From positions 1-64,000 of the forward strand of contig CAYVVT010000012.1 in assembly GCA_964454335.1 (NCBI GenBank): 64,000 nt of DNA. The letters run 5' to 3'. The stretch's first letter is position 1, and every line of letters begins with the position of its first letter. Shown here in pieces: positions 15,226 to 25,062 of this stretch. The notes below the pieces were generated by a model. That model saw only the letters and a list, made by a program, of their open reading frames with translations. It had not been told where the DNA came from and did not search any database. The translations under genes and the position numbers were made by a program. This DNA comes from CAYVVT01 sp964454335. Lineage in GTDB: Bacteria; Fidelibacterota; UBA8477; JABMPR01.

Positions 15226-15303
15226 CAGAGAGTGTAGACATACGAGCTGTGTAGACGGTGTCATCCCCATTGCATAACTATATCATTCCCATACTTTTGG
15301 GAC

Positions 15304-17805
15304 ATGTCCGACAAGTCATTCAGGGATCTTAGACCGATATGGCAGCTAGCGCTGTTTCTGTGCCTCCTTAATCCACTGATTTCTCAAACTTTCTTCGATA
15401 CACGCGACACCCTGAAGGTGCTCACCTTCAACCTCTACGGCGCTCCGAATTCAAACTGGTCGGAACGTCAGCAACTGGTTCTCGATGAGCTTACCATGCT
15501 GCAGCCGGATATCGTCGGGTTCCAGGAAGTGATCCAGCCCACTGACTCAACGGACAACCGGGTTGCAATCATCGCGGATTCGCTCCTGGCCCGTCTGGGG
15601 ATCCATTACAATTACATCTATCAGCGAACCCACTTCTCCTGGGGAATGTGGGACGAGGGCGTGGCCATCATGAGCCCGCATCTCTTCCTGGAAGAAGATG
15701 CACTCCTGCTGCCTGCAGGTGAATTCCAGAGGGCCCTGGTGTATGCCAGGCTCGTTACCCCTGCAGGCGTGGTGAATATGTACAATGTTCATCTTTCCCA
15801 CGGGGACCAGGAGCCCGTTCGTATCGGCCAGGTGAATGCAGTTCGGGAATTCGTTACTGACCATCAGCAGGTGACGCCCGCCCAGCCTCATATCGTCACC
15901 GGCGATTTCAATTCAATCCCGGGATCAGCTCCCATACAGCTCATGATATCCTCTGGAGACACACTGAGCTTCATCGACAGCTGGGGTCTGATCCATCCCG
16001 GCGATCCCGGTTTCACCATGCCGGCCACCAATCCATCAGCACGGATCGATTATGTCTTTGTACAGGATAATGTCACAGCTACAGTCGTGGATGCCGAAAT
16101 AGTCATGGACGAACCGGGGGAGGGCAATCTCTACCCCTCCGATCACCTCGGCGTCCTGGGTACCCTGAGTACCGAACTGATCAAACTGGCCCTGGAGATC
16201 CACGAGCCATCGCCCGCCGCCACCGTTGCCGGTCAGATCGACATCACATGGAGTATTGCGGAACACGACGAGCCATTGGATCTGAGTCTTCTGCTCAGTG
16301 ACGATGGTGGCCGGAACTGGGATGAGCTCTGGAGCGGGAGCGATGAGGTCGATGTGTTCACCTGGAACAGCAGTCTGGTACCTGACGGCACGCAATATCT
16401 GCTGCGTCTTTCGGCTTACGGGGACAGCAGTTTCGGTCAGGTGCAGATGACTGACCGTTTTACAGTCGACAATCCCGGTAACAGTCCGCCTGAACTGGAT
16501 CTGATCTATCCCCGCGGTGGCGAGGACCTGGAAGACCTGCAGTTCATCCGCTGGGGGGCCGTGGATGTGGAGAATGATCCCATCAGCATCGACATCCAGC
16601 TCAGCGCTGATTCAGGGCTCTTCTGGACAGATCTGGTCCTGGATCACGACAACACAGGATCATACGCCTGGAACACCCTGGAAAATGCCAATTCTACAGA
16701 CTATCAGCTGCGGCTCCACGCTTCCGATGATTCCGCCACCAGCACGGCCACCACAGGTATTTTCTCTATCAATAATGCTCGAGATTCATTGTCCGACTCG
16801 CTGTTCCAGCACATCAGCGGTTCAGGAGGTGGGACCATCCGCGCCAACGTGGTGGATTCCACTCTTATAACGGGGGACAGCTATCGCATCACCTTCGATG
16901 ACAGCTCCCAGACGGAAACCAGCTACTCAGTACGGGATCTCACAGCGGATTCAACGCTTTTCACTGGCGTTATCCCCCTGGATGGAACAACGGAAGGCCC
17001 CGCCTTCAGCGGGGTACGACTGCTGGTCTTTGACCACCTGGAAGCTGTGGTGGATGACGCCCGATCCGGCTGGACAGAGGGTGGTGCCACCCTGCAGTAT
17101 GTCATCTCGCTTACCAGTCTTTCGGTGGATGGAAATGTACTGGAACCCCTGCCGTATCCAGCAGATTACAGGATTGACTTCTACGATGATATCGCAGATA
17201 CCTCAAGTGAAGCTTTAGGTGGCTTGGAGATTCCCGTGACCTTCACGGTGGGGAACCTTACGGAGGATCTTCACACGGATTTCCACTTCATGGATAACGA
17301 CAGTAATGGCAGCATCAGCTACTTCGATGAGCTCATCCTTATCGAACACGATGAGGCGGGCCAGGTCCGTCCCGGATGGTACATTCTCTTCGGACTCTTT
17401 GGGAATTTGCCTGAGGCCGGGGATGTCTTCAGTCTCACCACCTTGAAACCGTTCACTGCCGCTGATGTTTTCGAATTCACCCTGCCTGAGCTGGCGCTCT
17501 CAGGCTCGAGATCCAGCAGCAGAATACCCGTCATGATCGACCTGGATCAGAATTATCCCAATCCATTCAATCCCAGTACCAACATCAGCTATCGACTCTC
17601 GGGATCCGCCAGAGTGAGTCTCACCATTTTTGATCTGCGGGGCCGCCAGATCCGTGAACTGGTCAATGCAGATCAGCATACGGGTTCCCATACGGTGAAA
17701 TGGGACGGAAAGACGGACCGGGGGAAAATGATCGCCGCGGGTATCTATCTCGCCCGACTGAAAGCGGGAGGATCGAGCAGGGTGATCAAGTTGATCTACA
17801 TGTAG
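15304..17805 (+). CDS. T9SS-secreted endonuclease/exonuclease/phosphatase-fold protein
   Basis: 833 residues. A signal segment (WQLALFLCLLNPLISQ) precedes an EEP domain (residues ~35-290) with LTFNLYG, QPDIVGFQEV, NMYNVHLSHG, VTGDFNSIPGS and YPSDHLGV. These carry the Asn, Glu, His, Asp-x-Asn and Ser-Asp-His residues used by DNase I, sphingomyelinase and similar metal-dependent phosphodiesterases. About 230 residues of FN3/Ig-like repeats follow (YPRGGEDLEDLQFIRW), then a further beta region, and a T9SS tail (DLDQNYPNPFNPSTNISYRL...GIYLARLKAGGS). It is an extracellular or surface nuclease, or a lipid or sugar phosphodiesterase; which one cannot be told by eye. It is convergent with the TonB-dependent receptor gene. 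Confidence 0.8.
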   Translation: MSDKSFRDLRPIWQLALFLCLLNPLISQTFFDTRDTLKVLTFNLYGAPNSNWSERQQLVLDELTMLQPDIVGFQEVIQPTDSTDNRVAIIADSLLARLGIHYNYIYQRTHFSWGMWDEGVAIMSPHLFLEEDALLLPAGEFQRALVYARLVTPAGVVNMYNVHLSHGDQEPVRIGQVNAVREFVTDHQQVTPAQPHIVTGDFNSIPGSAPIQLMISSGDTLSFIDSWGLIHPGDPGFTMPATNPSARIDYVFVQDNVTATVVDAEIVMDEPGEGNLYPSDHLGVLGTLSTELIKLALEIHEPSPAATVAGQIDITWSIAEHDEPLDLSLLLSDDGGRNWDELWSGSDEVDVFTWNSSLVPDGTQYLLRLSAYGDSSFGQVQMTDRFTVDNPGNSPPELDLIYPRGGEDLEDLQFIRWGAVDVENDPISIDIQLSADSGLFWTDLVLDHDNTGSYAWNTLENANSTDYQLRLHASDDSATSTATTGIFSINNARDSLSDSLFQHISGSGGGTIRANVVDSTLITGDSYRITFDDSSQTETSYSVRDLTADSTLFTGVIPLDGTTEGPAFSGVRLLVFDHLEAVVDDARSGWTEGGATLQYVISLTSLSVDGNVLEPLPYPADYRIDFYDDIADTSSEALGGLEIPVTFTVGNLTEDLHTDFHFMDNDSNGSISYFDELILIEHDEAGQVRPGWYILFGLFGNLPEAGDVFSLTTLKPFTAADVFEFTLPELALSGSRSSSRIPVMIDLDQNYPNPFNPSTNISYRLSGSARVSLTIFDLRGRQIRELVNADQHTGSHTVKWDGKTDRGKMIAAGIYLARLKAGGSSRVIKLIYM

Positions 17806-17835
17806 CTCCGCTACACTGTGATACAGAAGAAAAGC

Positions 17836-17862
17836 AAAGAGCCTCCGAGTTGGAGGCTCTTT
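17836..17862. terminator. Bidirectional terminator between convergent genes
   Basis: A perfect 11-bp stem, AAAGAGCCTCC and GGAGGCTCTTT with loop GAGTT, has T-rich sequence on its plus-strand 3' side and A-rich sequence on its 5' side. It lies between the stop at 17805 and the minus-strand stop at 17893, so it can serve both. Confidence 0.85.
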
Positions 17863-17892
17863 CTTCTTCACGCTGTTGATGCGCCATGCGGT

Positions 17893-20800
17893 CTATCTAT
17901 CCAGATAGAAACGCATCCCCAGCATAACAGTTCGCGGTGCTTCCCAATACACCGGGTTTTCCATACGCATCTCGTAGATATCCTCGTTGTTGTCGGGATT
18001 TGTCAGCCAGGTCTCGCCCTCGGGAGTGCTGAACCAGCCATCGTAATCCGCCTGTCCGGTGCCGTCATGGACATCGCGTACATTCTTGCGGTCCGTGAGA
18101 TTCTTCACCCAGAGATAGGTGTTGAACTTCATGGGTCCGGCCTGCCAGTTCTTGTCCAGTTTCATGTCCAGGTTGAAGACCCAGGGCATCACACCGGAAT
18201 TCAGCGGTGCGATGGGCGTATCCGTGGTATTGGGGAACACAAAGCTGTTCACCGTGGTAGGGGTGTACCGGCGGCCTGAACCAAAGGTGAACAGGAAATT
18301 CGCTCCAGCTTCAGGCAGTCGATCCTTGGCCGTGGAACGAACATCGATATTGATGGAACCCGTATGCCGCTGATCGAAATCAAGTGGACTGACATAGGTC
18401 GGATAGTTCCCATCCTGCCACGCGATGTTGGAGGAACTCAGCCCCGTGGAACCCGTACCGCCGGCGTATTGCAGGGTGTAATTGACAAAAGCCTGCACAT
18501 AGCCCGTCCGGCGCAGCTGGAAACTGGCGGAAAGACCCTTGATACTGCCGTAATCGCCATTCACGAACTGGGCATAGACGATGGGTCGGGCCCGGGCCAC
18601 GTTTCTTACCTGCACGTAATCCGTGAGCTGCTTGTAGAAGACCGTGAGATCGATGCTGGCGTTATCGCCGAGCTGTTTCTTGAAACCTACCTCGTAGGAG
18701 GTGGTCCGTACAGGATCAAGCAGAGGATTGCCCGAGGTGGTGTAGTTCCCCTGGCTCAGATTGGAAGAGAACCGCAGATAGCTCAGGTAGAGCCGGTTCA
18801 GCTGCGGCTGCTGTACGTATTTACCGTACTGGGCGTGAAAGACAGTCCTGTCCGTTACCGGGAAGGCGAATCCCAGACGCGGTGAGAGCAGCTTGAAGGG
18901 CTCACGCTCAACCAACTGGTACGTTCCTTCGGTGTCGATCCAGGTGGTGTCGCCGGCGGTGGTGACCGGCATATAGGTGGGCTCGTAATAGCTGTATTCG
19001 CCGTTCTCATCCTTGTAAACGGTTTCGGCGATGGCGCCTTGCGAATTCAGTACGATGAGCGCCGGATCGAGGAACTCCATATTCATGGGGGAGATGTAGT
19101 CGAAGCGCAGTCCCAGATTCATGATGAGATCATCGAGCTCAACCTTGTCCTGAACATAGAGTCCGCCCACCTTTGGATCGCGGTAACCATCCCGGTCGCT
19201 CCTTACGGATGTGCCGATCTCCTCTGAACCGTCGAAGGTGTAGCCGATATTCTCGGCATATGCATTCTTGAAGGCCTGGAACCAGTAGTTCTGAATGTAC
19301 TCGTCATAGGAATCATATCTGGTGAACCTGGCATTCCCGGCTGCGATCTCTTCGGTGAACTCAGTTGTGGTGACAGGTGCATTGTTGAAGAAGGTGGAAG
19401 CCAGTCGTTCGGGATTACCGATCTGGTAATAGCGTATGAGATAGCTGCGTAACTCACCACCCGCTCTGAGCTCGTGCGAACCCTGCTGGGTCTTGAAATC
19501 CGCGTTGATCCCCGTGTAACCGGTCTCATTCTTCTCGAAATAGCCGAAAATGGTCCCCGGTGCCCAGAAACCGGCGTAAGCGTTGGAGAGTCGCGGCTCG
19601 ATGCCGTTGGCACTCAGCTCCGGCTGAAAGAGAAGGTATCCATCCTCATCGGTGGTGTACTGGTCCTGGTTCTCATACAGCCATTCCAGATCGTCATACT
19701 GTGATTGCAGCATATCCCGCACGGCTGTTTCATCAGCGCCAGCCCCGAATAGTTCCTCCAGCTGGGCCGTGGGAATGTCCCGGAGTCCGTAGAGGAAGTA
19801 ATTCTCCCAGTGATCGGCATTGCCGTTCTGGTAGCTGTCATTGAAGCGGGATACCTGCAGGTCAAGCAGCGTGTTGGGATTCATGGCCCAGGTCCCGCGC
19901 AGGTAGGCGGCGTAGGTCTGACTCTTCCACAGGGGCACACTTTCCAGGGCGTAGAGACCGCGACGGTTCAGGGGATTCACATTGATATCCCAGGAGGTCC
20001 ATTCGTTGTTGGAGTAATTCCCGCCCAGCTTCAGACGCAGGGCACCCTGGCTGAAATTCAGGTTCCCGGTTAGCATGGATACCTTTTCCCAGTTTTTCGG
20101 TAAAGGTCCCCATTCCTTGAAAGCCTCGTATTCACCGTATTGACGGATGCCGTCTCCTTCGCCTTCATCCTCGGTACCTTCGAGACCATCCTCACCGAAA
20201 TCACCGAGATAGGATGATCTCGGATGGGAGCCAGCCGTGGGATCACGATCCCGGTTGAACTGACGTTCAGCGTTGATGAAATAACCCAGCTTCTGGGTGA
20301 GGGGACCGCTGATGTTGAAATTATAGATATTCTGTCCGTAAGAGTATGTCCCCAGCATGGCCTCCCGCTCACTGAGGAACTCATCCGTAGCCAGTTCGCC
20401 AGAGAATTCGAATTCATTACCGCCAATCTTGGTGGACATGTTGATCAGGCCGGCCGTGGCAGATCCGTACTCGGCGTCGAAACCGCCTGCCTGGAACGAG
20501 ACCTCCTCCAGCGCGGTGGCAGAAACCTCTCCGGATTCGGGCCGGTCGACACGATTGAAATCATTCACCTGGTAGACGCCATCGATGAAGTAGGCCACTT
20601 CCTCACGCCGACCGCCACGGATATGCAGCTGCTGACCCACCTTGACGGCCCCGGTCTGCAGTGCAATGATCTCCTGGGCATCCCGTACCGGCAGGTTCTC
20701 CAGGTCCTCCGCACGGACGATGCGGCGCTCATTGGTGGACTTCTTCTCGATGAGAGGACGCTCTGCAACCTTGATGATCTGCTCACCTTGCAGGGCCTCC

Positions 20801-21120
20801 ATTTCCAGGTCAAAGTTCACTTCAGTGGTGATATCCACAGTGACACGTACATTCTGGATGGTCGTCATGGCATAGCCGATGTACTGGGCCCGGACGCTGT
20901 ACAGCGCCGGAGGCACATTCAGAATGAAGTAACGGCCATCCGCACTGGTTGCGGCCCCCAGATTTGTACCTTCCAGAAGTACATTCACCCCATACAGGGG
21001 TTCACCGGTTGTAGCGTCCAGCACCTTGCCGGCCACCTTTCCTGTCGTTCCTGCCAGTACAGTTGATACCAGGATCAATGCAATACCGGCGAGCCAGAAG
21101 CAACGCCTCAATGAAAGCAT
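17893..21120 (-). CDS. TonB-dependent outer-membrane receptor
   Basis: 1075 residues. A signal peptide (CFWLAGIALILVSTVLAG) is followed by a carboxypeptidase-regulatory-like domain (GKVAGKVLDATTGEPLYGVN, residues ~25-110). A plug domain comes next (LPVRDAQEIIALQTGAV, LHIRGGRREEVAYFIDGV), then a ~850-residue beta barrel ending in an aromatic-rich strand (TVMLGMRFYLDR). This architecture is standard in FCB phyla for uptake of large substrates. No SusD partner is adjacent, so the substrate is unknown. GAGGAGGGGGC on the minus strand gives a strong ribosome-binding site. It is expected to depend on a TonB-ExbBD system encoded elsewhere. Confidence 0.85.
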   Translation of the reverse strand: MLSLRRCFWLAGIALILVSTVLAGTTGKVAGKVLDATTGEPLYGVNVLLEGTNLGAATSADGRYFILNVPPALYSVRAQYIGYAMTTIQNVRVTVDITTEVNFDLEMEALQGEQIIKVAERPLIEKKSTNERRIVRAEDLENLPVRDAQEIIALQTGAVKVGQQLHIRGGRREEVAYFIDGVYQVNDFNRVDRPESGEVSATALEEVSFQAGGFDAEYGSATAGLINMSTKIGGNEFEFSGELATDEFLSEREAMLGTYSYGQNIYNFNISGPLTQKLGYFINAERQFNRDRDPTAGSHPRSSYLGDFGEDGLEGTEDEGEGDGIRQYGEYEAFKEWGPLPKNWEKVSMLTGNLNFSQGALRLKLGGNYSNNEWTSWDINVNPLNRRGLYALESVPLWKSQTYAAYLRGTWAMNPNTLLDLQVSRFNDSYQNGNADHWENYFLYGLRDIPTAQLEELFGAGADETAVRDMLQSQYDDLEWLYENQDQYTTDEDGYLLFQPELSANGIEPRLSNAYAGFWAPGTIFGYFEKNETGYTGINADFKTQQGSHELRAGGELRSYLIRYYQIGNPERLASTFFNNAPVTTTEFTEEIAAGNARFTRYDSYDEYIQNYWFQAFKNAYAENIGYTFDGSEEIGTSVRSDRDGYRDPKVGGLYVQDKVELDDLIMNLGLRFDYISPMNMEFLDPALIVLNSQGAIAETVYKDENGEYSYYEPTYMPVTTAGDTTWIDTEGTYQLVEREPFKLLSPRLGFAFPVTDRTVFHAQYGKYVQQPQLNRLYLSYLRFSSNLSQGNYTTSGNPLLDPVRTTSYEVGFKKQLGDNASIDLTVFYKQLTDYVQVRNVARARPIVYAQFVNGDYGSIKGLSASFQLRRTGYVQAFVNYTLQYAGGTGSTGLSSSNIAWQDGNYPTYVSPLDFDQRHTGSINIDVRSTAKDRLPEAGANFLFTFGSGRRYTPTTVNSFVFPNTTDTPIAPLNSGVMPWVFNLDMKLDKNWQAGPMKFNTYLWVKNLTDRKNVRDVHDGTGQADYDGWFSTPEGETWLTNPDNNEDIYEMRMENPVYWEAPRTVMLGMRFYLDR

Positions 21121-21520
21121 GATAAATGCCCCCTCCTCTTTGAGTTATGAGCTGATCCGGATAGAGCGGCAGATCATCCGGGAAAACAACTCGAACCACT
21201 TTCCGGACAAAGGAAAGTACCACCATCGGCCGAGCAGATAACGCTGCTGCAGATGCCTTCGTCCTACGGACCGGAATCTATGGCTTATCAGCCGATTGCC
21301 TGTCGGACATTCGCTTAGCGGTTCATGAGGTCTATGAGGGGTCAGGACGGGGTTCCATCGTCGGTTTCCACGGGGCTGCAGCAGGTTTTCCGGAACCTTC
21401 ACTGCTGCAACTAGCATTGTGAAAGCCGGACCGGCATCCTTAACTTTGACCAATACAACACGATCCAGCGATATGATCTGAAGGGGAAGATCGCAGCACC
21501 CACAACCCTTTTCCAATATC
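21121..21520. other. 400-base divergent intergenic region, with a weak coding relic
   Basis: This lies between the divergent receptor and methyltransferase genes and must hold both promoters, though no clear boxes were picked out. Plus-strand codons at about 21201-21345 read AFVLRTGIYGLSADCLSDIR then LAVHEVYE. That resembles the conserved helix of RsbW-type anti-sigma HATPases, but the frame has no start and stops at 21422. It may be a decayed gene or chance. Confidence 0.3.
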
Positions 21521-22381
21521 ATGATGTCTGCAGCAGCCAAGATGAACAGGACCAGCGATTACTTTGCCCAGGTCGAGAGACACAAAAGGGTGGGGGAACA
21601 CATCCTTGCCCATTCCGAGAATCCGCTGAATATCTATACTGTGGCTGCGGACCTGTTGACGCTGTCCGAGCCTGTCAAAGTGCTGGATCTGGGCTGCGGT
21701 TACGGCAAATTCACCAAAGCACTGCTTCCCATACTGCTGGAGGGCTCGGTATGTCATGGTCTGGACTGCCGTACGAATTTCAGCGATCCTTTCCTCCAGA
21801 CGATCCAGTCTGGAGGTTTTTCAGGCGAATTCATGGCCATGGAAGCTGAAGATCTGGTTCAACTGCCTGAAGACAGTTATGATCTGGTGGCGGCTGCATA
21901 CTCACTCTATTTCTTTCCCCAGCTCATCGGGGAGATCAAGCGCATCCTGAAGCCTCAGGGACAACTGCTGGCCATCACACATTCCTACCATGGTCTGCAG
22001 GAATTCTTCAATGATCTGCGAGTGGTACTCGATGAGATCTCGGGTAACCATGTCCAGCTCTTCGACATTGAACGCAAAGTGAACGCCTTCTGTGCGGAGA
22101 ACGGTCTTGAGTACCTGCGGCCCCATTTTGAGACCGTTCAGATGAGCTGGTACCCGAACCGGCTCGTCTTTGACAGTCACGGTGTCGATGATCTGATCTA
22201 CTACCTGGAATTTCGACTGGATGTCATGTGTGAGGAGGAATTCCTGGGCAGCGATGTACAACTGCAGCAACTGAAAGAGATATTCCTGGATCACATCCGT
22301 GAACGGATCGAGGAGGAAGGCAGGTATACACTTAATAAAGATGATGCCATTCTGCTCGGTGCAAATCGCAGACAAGCGTGA
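21521..22381 (+). CDS. Class I SAM-dependent methyltransferase
   Basis: 286 residues. Motif I is VKVLDLGCGYGKFTKAL (residues ~60-76), an acidic motif II region is near GLDCRTNF, and DSYDLVAAAYSLYFFPQLIG is motif IV, followed by IKRILKPQGQLLAITH. This is the usual layout for ubiE/cobalamin-type small-molecule methyltransferases. The substrate cannot be inferred. Starts at 21521, 21524 or 21542 are all possible because no strong ribosome-binding site is present. The stop abuts the ATG of the Nudix gene, so the two are probably co-transcribed. Confidence 0.75.
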   Translation: MMSAAAKMNRTSDYFAQVERHKRVGEHILAHSENPLNIYTVAADLLTLSEPVKVLDLGCGYGKFTKALLPILLEGSVCHGLDCRTNFSDPFLQTIQSGGFSGEFMAMEAEDLVQLPEDSYDLVAAAYSLYFFPQLIGEIKRILKPQGQLLAITHSYHGLQEFFNDLRVVLDEISGNHVQLFDIERKVNAFCAENGLEYLRPHFETVQMSWYPNRLVFDSHGVDDLIYYLEFRLDVMCEEEFLGSDVQLQQLKEIFLDHIRERIEEEGRYTLNKDDAILLGANRRQA

Positions 22382-23392
22382 ATGAAAGCTTCTCGTAAAT
22401 ACTGTGAGAATTGCGGGGCATTGCTCGAGCAGCGGCTCATCGATGACCGCTTGCGGGATTATTGCCCCAATTGCGACCAGATATTCTATGCCAACCCACT
22501 CCCGGTGGCTTCTTCCGTTGTGGTGAATGAGAAACGCGAGGTATTGCTCGTTCTGCGCGACCGTGACCCTCAGGCCGATATGTGGGGGCTGCCCTCCGGT
22601 TTTGCCGAGCTGGACGAGACCATCGAAGAAGCTGCTCTGCGTGAACTTGCTGAAGAGACCGGTATCCAGGGTGAAGTACTCAGGCTGCTGGACACCCGCT
22701 CACTGGTAAACGAAATATATGGTGATCTGATCTGGGTGACCTACGAAGTGCAGCAGACCGGTGGCAAACTCGAGGCCGGAGATGATGCCCGGGAAGCTGC
22801 CTTTATCGGCTTTGATGAACTGCCGCCGCTGGCCTTTCCCACAAACGAGCACGCCCTGAAGAACTATCTCTCCATCTACCAGGAGGTCTGGGCCCTGGAA
22901 GACTCCATGGATACTTTCGAAGGTCATCGACTCAAAGCCGGTGGGGGACTGCCCTCGGATACGCTCTTCGAGATCATGGTGAGAGATGCACATATCATCG
23001 CCGAGAACTGGGTGACCGAGGTCCTGACCCACCCCACGACGACTCATTACACCACCCGGCCGCGGAAAGAGATCTTTGAGATCGCTCATCGCATCATTTC
23101 CGAACTTGGGCGCTGGATCATCAGCCCCGAAGTGGATCAGCAGGAGGTCTGGCGTAGCTACCGGCAGGTCGGACGTGATCGCAGAAGTGAAGGCTATCAA
23201 CTTTGCCAGGTGATCAGTGCCCTGAGTCTGACCCGTAAGCATATATTCGCCCACGTTCTGGCTCACAGTTCGAACTGGAAAAAGCCCTTGGAGGTTTTCC
23301 GGGTCATGGAGTTCATGGCCCGCGTCAACCTGTTCTACGACAAGGCCAACTATCATCTCAGCTGTGGATATGAGAACCGGGAAGTTGAGTAA
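22382..23392 (+). CDS. Nudix hydrolase with zinc ribbon and C-terminal RsbRD-like domain
   Basis: 336 residues in three parts. Residues 1-40 form a zinc ribbon (YCENCGALLEQ...DYCPNCDQIFY). Residues 40-165 form a Nudix domain with the box GLPSGFAELDETIEEAALRE followed by LAEETGI, matching G-x5-E-x7-R-E-x2-E-E-x-G-I. Residues ~185-330 are helical (ENWVTEVLTHPTTTHYTTRP, YRQVGRDRRSEGYQLCQVIS) and resemble the RsbRD N-terminal domain of stressosome co-antagonists. The zinc ribbon plus Nudix arrangement is that of NudC/NADH pyrophosphatase-like enzymes. The helical fusion suggests a sensory or regulatory role and is unusual. Confidence 0.8.
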   Translation: MKASRKYCENCGALLEQRLIDDRLRDYCPNCDQIFYANPLPVASSVVVNEKREVLLVLRDRDPQADMWGLPSGFAELDETIEEAALRELAEETGIQGEVLRLLDTRSLVNEIYGDLIWVTYEVQQTGGKLEAGDDAREAAFIGFDELPPLAFPTNEHALKNYLSIYQEVWALEDSMDTFEGHRLKAGGGLPSDTLFEIMVRDAHIIAENWVTEVLTHPTTTHYTTRPRKEIFEIAHRIISELGRWIISPEVDQQEVWRSYRQVGRDRRSEGYQLCQVISALSLTRKHIFAHVLAHSSNWKKPLEVFRVMEFMARVNLFYDKANYHLSCGYENREVE

Positions 23393-23729
23393 TATCAATA
23401 ATTGCGCTCAGTCTGACGTCTTGATATGTACTTGAATAAAAATATGGCTTTAGCTACATTTGAACTGTCGCATTTCCATTATGAAGACTCGATGTGAAAT
23501 GACCAATCATCACTTATATCGCCCTCTTCCTGAAAGCAATCTGATCATTTTCTGCTGTTAGGTCAGGCATTCGGCTTACGCTGTACATCATTCTGAGTCA
23601 CCTGCACCGCGATTGAGCCTCGGGTTGTGACCCATCCAGGATCACCAGGCATCCTCCGCGACCGATCTGTAAGAATTATTGACCGTGAAGGTCAGGAAAA
23701 ATCATAATCCCATCCTGAAAGGGGGAACA
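23393..23729. other. Intergenic region upstream of citrate synthase
   Basis: There is no convincing coding frame. A weak promoter-like pair, TTGATA (23421) and TATGGC (23443) with a 16-base spacer, is visible but not compelling. The citrate synthase ribosome-binding site GAAAGGGGGAAC is at the end. Confidence 0.35.
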
Positions 23730-25004
23730 ATGAGTACGATCAGAGAGGTACTATCCAAGAAGGTGCCGGAATGGCGCTTCGAGGCAAAGGAACTCGTGGA
23801 AAACCACGGTACCGACGTGATCAGTGAAGTCACGCTGGCACAGGCCTACGGCGGAGCGCGCGGTGTCAAGGCACTTGTTTGCGACACGTCTTCGGTCTCT
23901 GCCGACACCGGACTGATCATTCGGGGCAAACCACTTCTGGACATTATCGACATTCTGCCGGAAGAGGTCTTCTACCTGCTGCTAACCGGCGAGCTACCGG
24001 ATGAGGCGGCCCTGAAGAGCTTCCAGGCCGAGATGAACGAACACGCGGAAGTCCCCCAGTATGTCTGGGACGTCCTGCGGGCCATGCCGGAAGAATCCCA
24101 TCCCATGACCATGTTCGATACTGCCATCCTGGCCATGCAGCGGGAATCCATCTTCCGTCGGAAATACGACGAAGGCATCGAGAAGCGCCATTTCTGGAGC
24201 GCGATCCTGGAAGATGCCATCCGGCTGGTAGCAAAACTTCCGGCCATCGGTGCCGGTGTTTACCGGATCCGTTTCAAGAAGGGTGATCTCATCCCTGGTG
24301 ACGACACTCTCGACTGGGGCGCAAATTTCGCCCATATGCTGGGTCTGGATGATCCCGATGGTTCACTGAAGACCCTGATGCGTCTGTATCTCATGCAGCA
24401 TTGCGACCATGAAGGCGGGAACGCCAGTGCCTATACTTCCATCGTGATCGCATCGACACTGTCCGATCCCTACTATGCCGTCTCCGGCGGTCTGAATGCG
24501 CTGGCAGGACCCCTGCACGGTCTGGCCAACCAGGAATGTCTGAAATTCGTCCTGGAGGTCAGAGACAAGTTCGGCGGCCGGCCAACTCAGGAACAGCTGG
24601 GCGAATTCGTCTGGGACCGTCTGAACAGTGGACGGGTGATACCGGGATACGGCCATGCCGTCCTGCGCTGTCCGGATCCTCGATTCACCGCCTTCATCAA
24701 CTTCAGCAAGAAGCATATCGAAGGTGATGAGGTCGTGGGCATTGTCGAAGATCTCTTCGACGTGGTACCTCCCATTCTGAAGGAGCAGGGCAAGGCCAAG
24801 AATCCATGGCCCAATGTCGATGCTGCCTCAGGTGCAGTACTGTATCACTACGGTTTGACGGAATTCTCATTCTACACCGTCCTGTTCAGTATTTCACGTG
24901 CCATGGGCATGGTCTCGCAGATGGTGGTCAATCGCGCTCTGGCGATTCCCATCACCAGGCCCAAGTCCATCACGGCCGGTTGGCTGAAGGATTTCGTGAG
25001 CTAG
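23730..25004 (+). CDS. gltA: Citrate synthase
   Basis: 424 residues. It condenses acetyl-CoA and oxaloacetate to citrate. The catalytic landmarks are present: HCDHEGGNASAYTS, ALAGPLHGLANQE (oxaloacetate-binding His), PGYGHAVLR (His) and NVDAASGAVLYHYG (catalytic Asp). The sequence is closer to the type I, eukaryote-like enzymes than to the E. coli hexameric type. I choose ATG 23730 because AAAGGGGGAAC immediately precedes it; an upstream frame to 23679 has no ribosome-binding site. Malate dehydrogenase follows 120 bases later. Confidence 0.93.
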   Translation: MSTIREVLSKKVPEWRFEAKELVENHGTDVISEVTLAQAYGGARGVKALVCDTSSVSADTGLIIRGKPLLDIIDILPEEVFYLLLTGELPDEAALKSFQAEMNEHAEVPQYVWDVLRAMPEESHPMTMFDTAILAMQRESIFRRKYDEGIEKRHFWSAILEDAIRLVAKLPAIGAGVYRIRFKKGDLIPGDDTLDWGANFAHMLGLDDPDGSLKTLMRLYLMQHCDHEGGNASAYTSIVIASTLSDPYYAVSGGLNALAGPLHGLANQECLKFVLEVRDKFGGRPTQEQLGEFVWDRLNSGRVIPGYGHAVLRCPDPRFTAFINFSKKHIEGDEVVGIVEDLFDVVPPILKEQGKAKNPWPNVDAASGAVLYHYGLTEFSFYTVLFSISRAMGMVSQMVVNRALAIPITRPKSITAGWLKDFVS

Positions 25005-25062
25005 GGATCAGCGGATCACAGTCTGTATCAGACTGTCCCATCCCAAGCAGGTAGAACCCAAC

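Noticed and set aside
21145..21540. 131-residue minus-strand frame over the receptor-methyltransferase gap
   Set aside because: It overlaps the methyltransferase start, has an arginine- and proline-rich composition, no recognisable domain and no ribosome-binding site; a shadow frame is more likely.
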